Shown: positions 25,850-34,371, counted from the first letter of the stretch. The stretch: DNA of 64,000 nt from JAPWJZ01 sp965279315 (GCA_965279315.1 OZ257145.1:1178001-1242000); one strand, 5' to 3'. Numbers and translations are program-made. The notes: generated by a model not told the origin, from the letters alone.

Positions 25850-26353
25850 ATGTTCGCCTGCACAAGCAAAGACGTGGATGCCAAGGTTGTCGGCACTGCC
25901 CTGGTGGTGTCTTTTTCCGGCGAACAGCCGAAGGTCTGGCGCGCCGACATGTCCGGCCTTGCGACGGCCACCCTCGAAATCCGTGACGCGGGCGGCAAGT
26001 CGAGCGTCATCCTGAACAAATCCGGGCAGCCCGAAGAGGTGATTGCGACCTATGCCGACCGCGAAAGCGCAGCCCATGCGCACAAGATGATCACCCGCGC
26101 CATGCTGCGCGGCGACGTGCAGGCGGGCGGCAACCAGGGCAACGGCATGCTGTGGCGCGTCGTCAAATGGGCGCTTGCGATCATTTTCCTGCTGTTCGTC
26201 CTCGATACGGCATCGACTGCGGTGCGCAATTATATGGCGGGCGGCAACGCGCAGCCCGCGCGCCCGACGATGCAGGGCACAGAACTGGGCCGTAACCCCT
26301 ACGCCAAGCCGGGCGAACCGGTGCCGGCGGATCAGCTGTTCGGCGGCAAGTAA
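25850..26353 (+). CDS. Single-pass membrane protein between dotM and dotL
   Basis: The ATG at 25850 is chosen since AAGGAG lies 7 bases upstream; an in-frame GTG six bases earlier is too close to it. The 167-residue protein has a soluble N-terminal domain of about 100 residues (ALVVSFSGEQPKVWRADMSG and similar, beta-rich), one membrane helix (WALAIIFLLFVLDTASTAV, about 110-128) and a short Pro/Gly-rich tail ending ADQLFGGK. It is not recognised. It occupies the same position as trbB between the dotM and dotL homologues of IncI plasmids but has no thioredoxin motif. Probably an accessory part of the coupling complex. Confidence 0.82.
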   Translation: MFACTSKDVDAKVVGTALVVSFSGEQPKVWRADMSGLATATLEIRDAGGKSSVILNKSGQPEEVIATYADRESAAHAHKMITRAMLRGDVQAGGNQGNGMLWRVVKWALAIIFLLFVLDTASTAVRNYMAGGNAQPARPTMQGTELGRNPYAKPGEPVPADQLFGGK

Positions 26354-26380
26354 GTTTAATATAAGGAAGCGGCACACAAC

Positions 26381-28963
26381 GTGGCTCTGCGGGAAAAATA
26401 TCAGATAAAAGGCTCGGATCTCCTCCGCGATGCCCGCCCGTGGACGGTGCGGATGAAGGATACCGCGCTTGACCCATCGACCGCTTCCATCGTGTTCGCG
26501 ATGGTGGCGACCGGCTTCCTTGCGACGCCTGCGCTGCAGTATTTCGGCGATATCGTTTTCATCCTCTTCTGCCTTTATTTCCGCTGGCTCATGAAGCAGA
26601 AGGTGTCGCTGCCCTTCAAGCTGCCGAAATCTGCCCTGATCAAGGATCCCAATTACAAGCAGCCCGACGGGTCGCTCGGCATGGCCGACGGCATCCTGTA
26701 TCTCGGCAATGACCACGAAACGAACGAGGAAATCTGGTTCACGAACTCTGACGCCCGCACGCACTGCCTCTATCTCGGTACCACCGGCTCGGGCAAGACC
26801 TACGGCCTTAAATCCTATGCCTGCAACGCGCTGTGCTGGGCATCCGGCTTCATCTATATCGACGGTAAGGCGGATACGTCGCTTTGGTCCACGATTTCGG
26901 CGATGGCGCGCCGCTTCGGCCGCGACGATGATTTGCTCATCATGAACTACATGACGGGTAACGTGTCGGGCCGCGTGCCGTCGAACACGCTAAACCCGTT
27001 CTCCTCCGGTTCGCCGTCGTACCTCACCAACATGCTCACCTCGCTGATGCCGGATTCCGAAGGCGACAACGCGATGTGGAAAGAACGCGCGGTTGCGCTT
27101 GTCTCGTCGCTGATGCCCTGCCTTGTCTGGAAACGCGAAAACCAGAACATCCCGCTGTCGATCGGCGTCATCCGCCAGTTCCTGCTGTTCAAGGCGATCA
27201 TCAAGCTCAGCCGCGACGCGGCGGTGCCGGAATCGCTGCGCGCGGCGGTCAAGGGCTACCTGAACGAATTGCCCGGCTATGTCGATCACGTTTTCGACGA
27301 CGAGGGCAACGAAAAGCCGATGCCGCCCGATGCTGGCGCGGTCGATACCTCCGTCCCGCGCCAGCAGCATGGTTACCTTTCCATGCAGTTCACGCGCTCC
27401 ATGCAGAGCTTGGGCGACGATTACGGCTTTATCTTCGATACGCAGGCAGCCGATATCGACATGCTCGACGTCGTCATCAACCGCCGCATCCTGATCGTGC
27501 TGATCCCCGCCCTTGAAAAGTCGGGCGATGAAACGGCCAACCTTGGTAAAATCATTTCCTCCACGCTCAAGGGGATGATGGGTGCGACTCTGGGTAACTC
27601 GGTCGAGGGTGAATCATCGGTCGTGATCGAGAACAAGCCCACCAACTCCGCCACCCCCTTCATCGCGATCTTCGACGAGGTCGGTTACTATACCGCGTCC
27701 GGCATGGCGGTCATGGCGGCGCAGGCCCGTTCGCTCGGCTTCTCGCTCGTCTTCGCCGGCCAGGATTTGCCCGCGCTGGAAAAACGCGTGAAGGAAGAAG
27801 CGCGCTCCATCACGGCAAACTGTAACATCAAGCTGTTCGGCAAGCTTGAAGACCCGACACAGACGAAAGACTTCTTTGAAAAGACCGTCGGCACCGCGCT
27901 TGTGACCGAAGTCTCCGGCTTCTCGCGCGGCGGGCAGGGCGGCGGTTCGGGCAAGGCCTATATGGACAGCCAGCAGGCGAACGTCCAGCAGCGCGCACGC
28001 GCATCTTATGACGGGTTGAAAGGCTTCACGGAGGGGCGCGCCGTCGTCGCCTTCGGCAAAAGCGTGGTAGAGATGCAAGTGTACAACTCGCATATCGGCG
28101 ATGCGAAATCGATGCGCGTCCACCGCTTCCTGCCCATCCCGCCGCCGGCGGAAGAGGCGCTGGAATCCCTGCGCAACGTGAATGACGTGCTGAAACGCCT
28201 GCGCAACCCGAAATGGGATCCCGCCGCGCTGCAATCCGGCACCAACAACGATATCGAAGCGCTGGCCGCCGGTTTTGCCATGGCGAAGAAAGCAGGCGGC
28301 AGCCTGCTGGAATGCGGCATCAATGCCGTGGCGCAAGTGGCCGAGGCGCATAGCACGATCAAGCCGGAAGACGCAGCCGCCGTCGATGCGCCTGCCAGCG
28401 GCGGTGCCGCCCCCGCAACAGCCGCCGTCACGTCGCCTGCCGAAAAAGCCGCCGCCGTTGCCGTTGCGCAGGCGACCGGCAACACAGGCCCCCTCAACTG
28501 GATGCAGGTCATCGGCGCTGCCGATGCATCATCCAGCAGCATCCGCAAGGAACCGCCCGTCACCGAAGCGCAGGCGGCGCAACAGGCAGCGCAGGCGCCG
28601 AAGCCCGTATCGTGGGAAGACGTCATCAGCGCAGGCGGCGCACCCGCCAAGGAAGCGGCTGTTACCGCATCCGCCGCCGCGCTGCCCGCGCCGATTTCCT
28701 GGATGGATGTCATTGGCGGCGCGTCCGCAACCGTCGGCCAGAATGCGGTCGCCGAAGCGCGCAACGAAAAACCGGCAACGCCGCCGCCCGCTGCGCCCCC
28801 CGTGCAGCCGCCCGTGCAGCAGCAACCCATGATGTCGCCGCCCTGGGATCCCGCGCCTGCGGTGGATCAGCTGGCGAAGGCGGCCGACCAGCAAGTTAAA
28901 TCCCCGCTCAACTGGGCGGATGTCATCGGCGTCGATGCCGACAAAAAAGATGGAGAGACATAG
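26381..28963 (+). CDS. dotL: Dot/Icm-type coupling ATPase DotL/IcmO with repeat-bearing C-terminal tail
   Basis: An 860-residue type IV coupling protein. Two N-terminal membrane helices (about 35-70), Walker A GTTGSGKT at 133-140, Walker B AIFDEVGYY near 429-437, and the motor domain extends to about residue 600. It resembles DotL/IcmO and TrbC of IncI plasmids. The last 200 residues are a disordered Ala/Pro-rich tail holding four copies of a P-[LVI]-[NS]-W-x-[DQ]-V-I-[GS] motif (704-712, 742-750, 771-779, 842-850). In Legionella the DotL tail recruits the IcmSW/LvgA adaptors. The start is GTG with AAGGAAG 11 bases upstream. Confidence 0.93.
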   Translation: MALREKYQIKGSDLLRDARPWTVRMKDTALDPSTASIVFAMVATGFLATPALQYFGDIVFILFCLYFRWLMKQKVSLPFKLPKSALIKDPNYKQPDGSLGMADGILYLGNDHETNEEIWFTNSDARTHCLYLGTTGSGKTYGLKSYACNALCWASGFIYIDGKADTSLWSTISAMARRFGRDDDLLIMNYMTGNVSGRVPSNTLNPFSSGSPSYLTNMLTSLMPDSEGDNAMWKERAVALVSSLMPCLVWKRENQNIPLSIGVIRQFLLFKAIIKLSRDAAVPESLRAAVKGYLNELPGYVDHVFDDEGNEKPMPPDAGAVDTSVPRQQHGYLSMQFTRSMQSLGDDYGFIFDTQAADIDMLDVVINRRILIVLIPALEKSGDETANLGKIISSTLKGMMGATLGNSVEGESSVVIENKPTNSATPFIAIFDEVGYYTASGMAVMAAQARSLGFSLVFAGQDLPALEKRVKEEARSITANCNIKLFGKLEDPTQTKDFFEKTVGTALVTEVSGFSRGGQGGGSGKAYMDSQQANVQQRARASYDGLKGFTEGRAVVAFGKSVVEMQVYNSHIGDAKSMRVHRFLPIPPPAEEALESLRNVNDVLKRLRNPKWDPAALQSGTNNDIEALAAGFAMAKKAGGSLLECGINAVAQVAEAHSTIKPEDAAAVDAPASGGAAPATAAVTSPAEKAAAVAVAQATGNTGPLNWMQVIGAADASSSSIRKEPPVTEAQAAQQAAQAPKPVSWEDVISAGGAPAKEAAVTASAAALPAPISWMDVIGGASATVGQNAVAEARNEKPATPPPAAPPVQPPVQQQPMMSPPWDPAPAVDQLAKAADQQVKSPLNWADVIGVDADKKDGET

Positions 28964-28965
28964 AC

Positions 28966-29286
28966 ATGATGGAATTTTTTCAGGCCACAGGAAAAATCCT
29001 GATGATACCGTCCTTTGTGATGTTCATTTACGACCTGTGCTATTTCTGGTTCGTGAAGAACATGGTGAAGTTGCAGACCACAACGGAATGGTTCAAGAAA
29101 ATTGCGCCGGGCCTTTACAATGATTTCCACAGCCTGATGTTTAAAATGGGGTCCACGGGTACCAAGATCGAGGCAATGCCCGGTTGCCTGGTGTTTTTTG
29201 CGCCTGCCCTGACTTTTTACCTGATTTACCGGCTGATTTTCGTGCTGCAGGGCGGCAAGGCCGGCGGGTATAAGTCGCGCCACTAA
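28966..29286 (+). CDS. Two-helix membrane protein, last gene of the dotM-dotL operon
   Basis: A 106-residue protein with two membrane helices (about 10-30 and 75-95) and a central KKIAPGLYNDFHSLMFKMGS loop; it ends in a basic tail (GGKAGGYKSRH). Its ATG is three bases past the dotL stop, with GGAGAG inside the end of dotL, so it is tightly coupled. No family is recognised. The operon position suggests a helper of the coupling complex. Confidence 0.8.
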   Translation: MMEFFQATGKILMIPSFVMFIYDLCYFWFVKNMVKLQTTTEWFKKIAPGLYNDFHSLMFKMGSTGTKIEAMPGCLVFFAPALTFYLIYRLIFVLQGGKAGGYKSRH

Positions 29287-29290
29287 TCTC

Positions 29291-30067
29291 TCACGATTGC
29301 GCTGCTTCCAGACGTTTCATTTGCGACAGTTCGGCCACCGTTTCATCGATCAGCTTCAGGTCTGAATCCCGCGACAGCCGATGGTCGCCATCATTGACCC
29401 AGATCGCCTTGTAATCGGGCGACCGCAATTTGTCCATCAGCGTGACGCTTTTTTCCCAGGGCACATCGGCGTCTTTCTTGCCATGGATGATGCGCACCGG
29501 CATGGTCAGCACGATGCGGCCGGTCAGCAACAAATTCTTTTTCCCGTCCTCGAACAGCTGCTTGGTCAACGGGTACGGGGCGCCGTAACTGCTGGCGCGG
29601 TAAATGATGCCCTTCTGGTCCAGATGGCGGCGTTCTTCCTCGCCGAATTCGTGGTTATAGATGTCTTCGGAAAAATCGGGGGCAGGGGCGAGCAGGATAA
29701 GGCCCTTGATGCGCTCCGGCTTGTTCAGCGCCAGCAGCAGGGCAAGCCATCCGCCCATGGATGAACCGACGACGATCTGGTCGCCCTCGGTCAGCTTGTC
29801 GAACACTGCTTCGCTGTCGCGCAGCCAGCTGCTGATCGTCTGTTCGGTAAAAATCCCGCCCGATGCGCCATGCGCCGAATAATCGAACCGCAAAAAGGAC
29901 TGGTGACGGCGGATGCAGTTTTGTTCAAGATATGTCGCCTTCGCGCCCGTCATGTCGGAGCGGAAACCGCCCATGAACATGACGCCCGGCAGGGTTTTCG
30001 ATTTTCCCTTGGTCAGGTTATAGGCAAGCGCATTGCCGCCGCGCGGCGTGAAGGTCCTCTGGCTCAT
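29291..30067 (-). CDS. Alpha/beta hydrolase (ABHD10/palmitoyl thioesterase-like)
   Basis: With the ATG at 30067 the protein has 258 residues; a GTG three codons earlier is also possible and neither has a strong ribosome site. The nucleophile elbow GSSMGGW (Ser103), the acid loop IIHGKKDADVP, and the late His in DGDHRLS form the triad. The start resembles ABHD10-type thioesterases (a GGFRSDMTGAKA loop, then RFDYSAHGASGG). It probably cleaves an ester or thioester; the substrate is unknown. It converges with the dotL operon, with four bases between the stops. Confidence 0.85.
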   Translation of the reverse strand: MSQRTFTPRGGNALAYNLTKGKSKTLPGVMFMGGFRSDMTGAKATYLEQNCIRRHQSFLRFDYSAHGASGGIFTEQTISSWLRDSEAVFDKLTEGDQIVVGSSMGGWLALLLALNKPERIKGLILLAPAPDFSEDIYNHEFGEEERRHLDQKGIIYRASSYGAPYPLTKQLFEDGKKNLLLTGRIVLTMPVRIIHGKKDADVPWEKSVTLMDKLRSPDYKAIWVNDGDHRLSRDSDLKLIDETVAELSQMKRLEAAQS

Positions 30068-30096
30068 GGCAACCACTATCCCATACCTTGCGTTGC

Positions 30097-30131
30097 AAAA
30101 AAAGAGCCCGGCTTCACGGTGAAGCCGGGCT
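30097..30131 (-). terminator. Intrinsic terminator of phoH
   Basis: A 13-bp perfect inverted repeat (AGCCCGGCTTCAC/GTGAAGCCGGGCT) is followed, on the minus strand, by C and seven Ts. It lies 62 bases past the phoH stop. Confidence 0.92.
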
Positions 30132-30192
30132 TTGCAAGGATAGGAGCCATAGATAGAAAGGCTGGTACGTCAGGTGTGCAGAAACTTAAGGA

Positions 30193-30963
30193 TCAGATCA
30201 CTTCCAGCATCTTTGCCACCAGCGGGTGGCGCACGATGTCGGTCTGCGTCAGGTATTCGACGCCGATGCCATCGACCGTGGAAAGTTTTTTCGACATGTC
30301 GCGCAGGCCGGAAATGCCGTCCAGCAGGTCCGACTGGTCGGGGTCGCCGGTGATCACCATGGTCGAGCCCCAGCCGAGGCGCGACACGATCATCTTGATC
30401 TGCGCATAGGTGCAGTTCTGCGCCTCGTCGATCACGACAAAGGCCTTGTTGAGGGTACGCCCGCGCATGTAGCCGATGGGCGCAATCTCGATCTCGCCTG
30501 AATCGATGCATTGCTTGAGGCGTTTCAGCCCCATACGGTCCTGCAGCGCGTCATAAAGCGGGCGCAGGTACGGCGCCATCTTGTCCTGCAGGTCGCCCGG
30601 CAGGAAGCCGATCTTTTCGCCCGCCTCGACCGCAGGGCGCGACAATATAATACGCTCAACCTTGCCATCGAGGAACGCCTCGACCGCGGCCGTGACCGCA
30701 AGATAGGTTTTGCCCGTGCCGGCGGGGCCGATTGCGAAGACAAGGTTATGCTTGTCGATTGCCTCCATCAGCTTTTTCTGGCCGTCGCTGCGGGGTTTCA
30801 CTTCCTTGACATAGCCTTGCGTGCCGTGGCTGGAGCTGGGGCCGACGAAAGCCTGGCCCTTGCCGTCCAGCGGGTCCCAATGGCCGCCGAACAGCTGGTG
30901 CACGCGCTCGATCGACGGGCTGCGGTTCGCGCTGTAGCTCGAAACTTTGGATTTCTTACCCAT
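30193..30963 (-). CDS. phoH: PhoH-family P-loop ATPase
   Basis: A 256-residue protein with Walker A GPAGTGKT (79-86), the ILSRPAVEAGEKIGFLPGDL block, Walker B VVIDEAQN (about 178-185) and sensor TGDPDQSD. This is the PhoH fold, related to helicase domain 1; family members are linked to RNA metabolism and, in E. coli, phosphate starvation. It is the short form without a PIN domain or KH domain. GGGGAGAA lies 8 bases before the ATG. In many alphaproteobacteria a PhoH-like gene precedes ybeY; here it is alone. Confidence 0.9.
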   Translation of the reverse strand: MGKKSKVSSYSANRSPSIERVHQLFGGHWDPLDGKGQAFVGPSSSHGTQGYVKEVKPRSDGQKKLMEAIDKHNLVFAIGPAGTGKTYLAVTAAVEAFLDGKVERIILSRPAVEAGEKIGFLPGDLQDKMAPYLRPLYDALQDRMGLKRLKQCIDSGEIEIAPIGYMRGRTLNKAFVVIDEAQNCTYAQIKMIVSRLGWGSTMVITGDPDQSDLLDGISGLRDMSKKLSTVDGIGVEYLTQTDIVRHPLVAKMLEVI

Positions 30964-30965
30964 GA

Positions 30966-31184
30966 TTATTTTCTCCCCTGTGGTTCAGTGTTCTTTTTTG
31001 AAGTTTTCTTTTTCGGCCGGTAGTGGATGGAAAACTTCTCGGCATGTTCCGGGCGCAAAAAAACCTCCCAAGGGGAGGTTGCGGTAGACTTGACGATGCG
31101 CGTGCGGGCCGTTGCGATAATCAGTTGCGGCAGGATTTCGGTGCCGCGCCTGGGTGGGAAGACGTTCAGTCGAATGAGGTCCAA
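30966..31184 (-). CDS. Doubtful small basic ORF before phoH (72 aa)
   Basis: An open frame starts at TTG (31184), with GGGAGAA 12 bases upstream, and ends 2 bases before the phoH ATG; the phoH ribosome site lies in its last codons. The product would be basic (tail RPKKKTSKKNTEPQGRK). A hairpin with a T run, which looks like a terminator, lies inside the frame at 31057-31080. That argues either that the ORF is not real or that this is a regulated leader. If it is not coding, the 409-base region 30964-31372 has no gene. Confidence 0.35.
   Translation of the reverse strand: MDLIRLNVFPPRRGTEILPQLIIATARTRIVKSTATSPWEVFLRPEHAEKFSIHYRPKKKTSKKNTEPQGRK
31057..31080 (-). terminator. Terminator-like hairpin in the phoH leader
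   Basis: AACCTCCC/GGGAGGTT with a 3-base loop is followed on the minus strand by a run of Ts (7 including the end of the stem). It lies about 95 bases upstream of phoH. It could end transcripts coming from the 131-residue gene upstream, or act as an attenuator. Confidence 0.65.
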
Positions 31185-31372
31185 GTAATCGGTTCTCCCT
31201 GAAAAAACCTTAACAAAGCCTTAATTGAAATATACGCCAAACTGATTCGCCTGTCATCAAGATTTTGCGCAGCGCAAAATTTTTCGGCACAAGATGTTGT
31301 GAAAAACATTTTCGGAAAAGAAATTATAAGGGCGATCTTAACGCGACGCACATTCTTCCAAGGGGGATTTTT

Positions 31373-31768
31373 CTAGATGATATGTTCGTCCAGCATCACG
31401 GGCGCAACATCTTCGCTGCGCTTTTGCGCGTAGCGTTTCAGGTCCTGCACATGCGCGGGAATTTTCTGCATCAGCATTTCGGCGAGCGGCGCATCGCGGC
31501 AGTCGATAGCGAATTTCACCATCGCCTCGTTCGGCAAAACATTTCCATCAAGGCATGCGCGCGTCAGGTGCTGGTCGCGGAACCCGATTGCCACCTGCAG
31601 CATCTCCGGCGTGAAGCGCGCGCCCTGCGACGCAAGATGTGAAACCGTTGCATGCTCGCGGCGATAAAATGCCTGCAGCATATCGACCGTCAGGGATGCC
31701 GCGCGCAAATCATATGCGACCTTTGAATTGAATGCGGCGGATACAAACCCGTCCATGAAAGCTTTCAA
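31373..31768 (-). CDS. Small helical repeat protein, ankyrin-like (131 aa)
   Basis: The start is taken as TTG (31768) because AGGGGAG lies 10 bases upstream; an ATG four codons in lacks one. The sequence has two or three ankyrin-like helix pairs (HATVSHLASQGARFTPEMLQ and MVKFAIDCRDAPLAEMLMQK) without the full TPLH consensus. It is cytoplasmic, with no signal peptide. No family is named. It joins several ankyrin-type genes in this window. Confidence 0.6.
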   Translation of the reverse strand: MKAFMDGFVSAAFNSKVAYDLRAASLTVDMLQAFYRREHATVSHLASQGARFTPEMLQVAIGFRDQHLTRACLDGNVLPNEAMVKFAIDCRDAPLAEMLMQKIPAHVQDLKRYAQKRSEDVAPVMLDEHII

Positions 31769-31996
31769 GGCGTCGAAACTCCCCTGAGATTCCCTTGAGC
31801 ATATTATACATAATGCATATTAAAGGACGGTGAAGAGGACGGCCGGCGTGAATTTATTATATTATTCAATATGTTATGTGGTAATGGCTTTTCTTGACGT
31901 TACGGAAATACTGGCGTAATCTCGCCTCCTGACCGCCGATCACAAACGGCGAGTCCTTCCCGTTATATAAAACGCAGCTTTTTTCAGGAGATATCC

Positions 31997-32446
31997 ATGC
32001 GCGAGATCCAAGGCGACAAATACAAACTGGCCGGCATCACGGTCCAGCTGCAAGGCACGCTGGTGGATGTGTTCGCAAAATTCGCGCGCGTGGATGAAAA
32101 CGTCGATGACATTCTGGCGAACAAGCGCGAACCGCGCAAAACACCGAAAGCGAAACCCGGCACCATGGGCGCGTTCCTTGAAAAGATGGAACCGCTGCCC
32201 CGCGAATTTTCGATGCCCAGCCTGACTGTCGAGGACATCACCAACGCGTTGGTCGGCAAACGCGACCTGCGCGGTGATCATCAGGACCGCCTGCATATCG
32301 TTGACAACCGCGGCGTGATCGCCGATCTGGGCCCTGAAAAACTGGCGCAGGTGCTGGTCGAAATGGGCGAAGCGAAACGCGAAGCGCTGAAAGAAGGTTT
32401 CCAGACCTTCGTGCGCGTGAAGCCCGCAGCAGCGCCGACGGTTTAA
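31997..32446 (+). CDS. Protein of unknown function (149 aa)
   Basis: A soluble protein of 149 residues with an N-terminal beta/helix part (IQGDKYKLAGITVQLQGTLV), a basic linker (KREPRKTPKAKPGT), and a helical C-terminal part (PEKLAQVLVEMGEAKREALK). CAGGAG lies 8 bases before the ATG. It overlaps the stop of the opposing HExxH gene by 4 bases. No family is recognised. Confidence 0.7.
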   Translation: MREIQGDKYKLAGITVQLQGTLVDVFAKFARVDENVDDILANKREPRKTPKAKPGTMGAFLEKMEPLPREFSMPSLTVEDITNALVGKRDLRGDHQDRLHIVDNRGVIADLGPEKLAQVLVEMGEAKREALKEGFQTFVRVKPAAAPTV

Positions 32447-33252
32447 GCCGCCATCACTGTCGCCATATCGCGTTTTTCCCAATAGATATCCGCGAACTTC
32501 TCCGCCTCGGTGCGGAAGGGGATGCCGTTGGTGCTGTTTTTCTCCAGCCATTCCAAGTGCTCCAGCAGCGCGCCGCGACGGTCGCCCGTAAAGGCGCGGC
32601 GCGAAAATTTCTCCATCGCGACCTCCACCGCGTCATAGCGCAAGCCCCAGATGCGGAACCATTTGTCGTTCTGCGTCGTGAAGCCGTGCAGCCACATTTC
32701 GATGGGGTCGTTGCGGTCGGGATAAAACATCGCGTTACGGCGGCGGAAATAAAGCTCCTGCACCAGCCGGTTCGGGTCATCGCGCCACATCGCCTGCATG
32801 GCAGGATCGTTCATGAACCGGTCGGCGAAGATCGGCCCGTCGAATGTGCGCGGGCGCAAGCCGGGCATGTCGAAATAGGCGACGATTTCGGTCAGTGTGC
32901 TCGCCATCAATTCATTGTCCTGCATCTTGCGCCGGAACCCTTCCGAATGCGCATCCGCAATATGCACCATATCCGCGCCATGCGCGAATTCATGCAGCAG
33001 GTATAAATCGCTGCAGGTGTCCTGATTGTAACTGCGGTATGCCACGCCCGACCACCAGACGGAAAAATGCGCGCGTTCCAGCCGGTCATCGCTCATGTCA
33101 TAGAAAAAACGCGGCAGGTTCGCGTAACGGTCGATGATCTGGCTCACGAGCCCGCCGGATGCGTGGGAATGTTTGAATTCCGGCGTCTTCCACAGGCTGC
33201 GGATATGGTCGTGGATATCGGCCTTGTCAAAAACCAGTTCGATGTTTTTCAT
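32443..33252 (-). CDS. HExxH-motif protein, putative metallopeptidase
   Basis: A 269-residue soluble protein with H87-E-F-A-H91 in a DLYLLHEFAHGADMVH context, which is a typical zinc-metallopeptidase helix. A glutamate in ELMASTLTEIVAYFDMPG further on may be the third ligand. Apart from this the sequence is not recognised. Its ATG overlaps the stop of the PLP-enzyme gene upstream (ATGA, 4 bases), so the two are translated as a pair and probably work together. Confidence 0.75.
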   Translation of the reverse strand: MKNIELVFDKADIHDHIRSLWKTPEFKHSHASGGLVSQIIDRYANLPRFFYDMSDDRLERAHFSVWWSGVAYRSYNQDTCSDLYLLHEFAHGADMVHIADAHSEGFRRKMQDNELMASTLTEIVAYFDMPGLRPRTFDGPIFADRFMNDPAMQAMWRDDPNRLVQELYFRRRNAMFYPDRNDPIEMWLHGFTTQNDKWFRIWGLRYDAVEVAMEKFSRRAFTGDRRGALLEHLEWLEKNSTNGIPFRTEAEKFADIYWEKRDMATVMAA

Positions 33253-34361
33253 GTGCGGCCTCCAACACCTTCATGCGCGCGGGCGCGCACGGTTGAATCG
33301 ATATCGGGGTTCACGATGGATGCGATGATGGGTGTCAGGCACAGGCGGAGTTTCTCGTCGCCCGCCCCGCCCCGCACTAAATACTGCGCCAGTTCGTCAT
33401 TCTTATCCGCATACGGCGCGCTTGCCAGCAAAAATACATCGGCAGGGGTAAGGTCGAGATTTAATGCGCGCCGCGCCTTGGCAATCGCGGGCGCCTGGCC
33501 AATCGCCGCATATTTGCGCGGCAGTTCGTGGACGCCGTATTTTTGCATCAACGTCGTGCCCAGCTTCAGCGAAAGCAGGTTCTTGAACCATTTATTGCCG
33601 AACAATCCAGGATAGGCCGCCCGCGACAGCATGCCGCCCACGCGGTGGTAATACACGCCCATCGGCTTGCTGAGGGAAAAGAATATCGCGCGGATATTCG
33701 GTGCAAATGCTTCGACCGTGAATGCCCGCGCCACGCAACCGACATAAGTGAGGTCGAGCATCACCGCCGCCGTCGGACGATGTTTATAGAGGGTATTTAC
33801 GAAGGCATCGAAATCGCCCCAGACATTACCGTCAACTGCGGCAGGCTGGCTCAGGTAAAACTGATCGCGCGGGCCGACCTTTTCAATCGCGGCCTGCCAG
33901 TCGCGGCGGTTATGCGCGACCACGGCAATGCCCGCTGCCTGCGCATAGGCCGAAAACCCTTCGTAATCGCCCGCAAATACATGAATGGTGGGCGTGAAAC
34001 CCTGCACGCGCGCATCATGCCCATAGGCATAGACAGCCTCGCGCAACGCCTCGCTCGCGCCGCCGGTGGTATAAACCCACGGGAATTCGCTGTCGTTGAA
34101 TTTCAGGATGGGGGACGACCACTGTTTCCACACCGCAAAAAATTCCTCATGCATCGCATCTTGTTTTTGTGTCCAGGCCTCGCGGTACATGCCGCGCAAG
34201 GCATCGCGGTTGCCATCCAGCAGCGCGTCCAGCGTGCTTTCCGTCTCCGGCATCACATAGCTATAAACCGTCTTGGAAACGCCCGCCCCCTCCAGCAGCG
34301 CATTCAGGCGTTCATGCGCGGTGAGGACAGGGGATTGTTTGGTTTTCAGCGCTGCTTGCAT
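33249..34361 (-). CDS. PLP-dependent fold-type I enzyme (aminotransferase-like)
   Basis: The ATG at 34361 has AGAGGG 5 bases upstream and gives 370 residues; a longer frame to 34412 runs through an inverted repeat. Fold-type I hallmarks are visible: TTGGASEALREAV (phosphate-binding loop, 98-110), VMLDLTYVG with Asp203 pairing to the cofactor nitrogen, and FFSLSKPMG with Lys232 as the Schiff-base lysine. The substrate is unknown. It forms an overlapping pair with the HExxH-motif gene. Confidence 0.82.
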   Translation of the reverse strand: MQAALKTKQSPVLTAHERLNALLEGAGVSKTVYSYVMPETESTLDALLDGNRDALRGMYREAWTQKQDAMHEEFFAVWKQWSSPILKFNDSEFPWVYTTGGASEALREAVYAYGHDARVQGFTPTIHVFAGDYEGFSAYAQAAGIAVVAHNRRDWQAAIEKVGPRDQFYLSQPAAVDGNVWGDFDAFVNTLYKHRPTAAVMLDLTYVGCVARAFTVEAFAPNIRAIFFSLSKPMGVYYHRVGGMLSRAAYPGLFGNKWFKNLLSLKLGTTLMQKYGVHELPRKYAAIGQAPAIAKARRALNLDLTPADVFLLASAPYADKNDELAQYLVRGGAGDEKLRLCLTPIIASIVNPDIDSTVRARAHEGVGGRT

Positions 34362-34371
34362 GGATACCCTC

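Noticed and set aside
25175..26764. 529-codon minus-strand frame
   Set aside because: Antisense to dotM, the 167-residue gene and the start of dotL, all of which have clear families or ribosome sites.
24659..29286. The operon as a plasmid or ICE insertion at tRNA-Thr
   Set aside because: No integrase, no repeat of the tRNA 3' end and host-like composition throughout; not enough to call an island.
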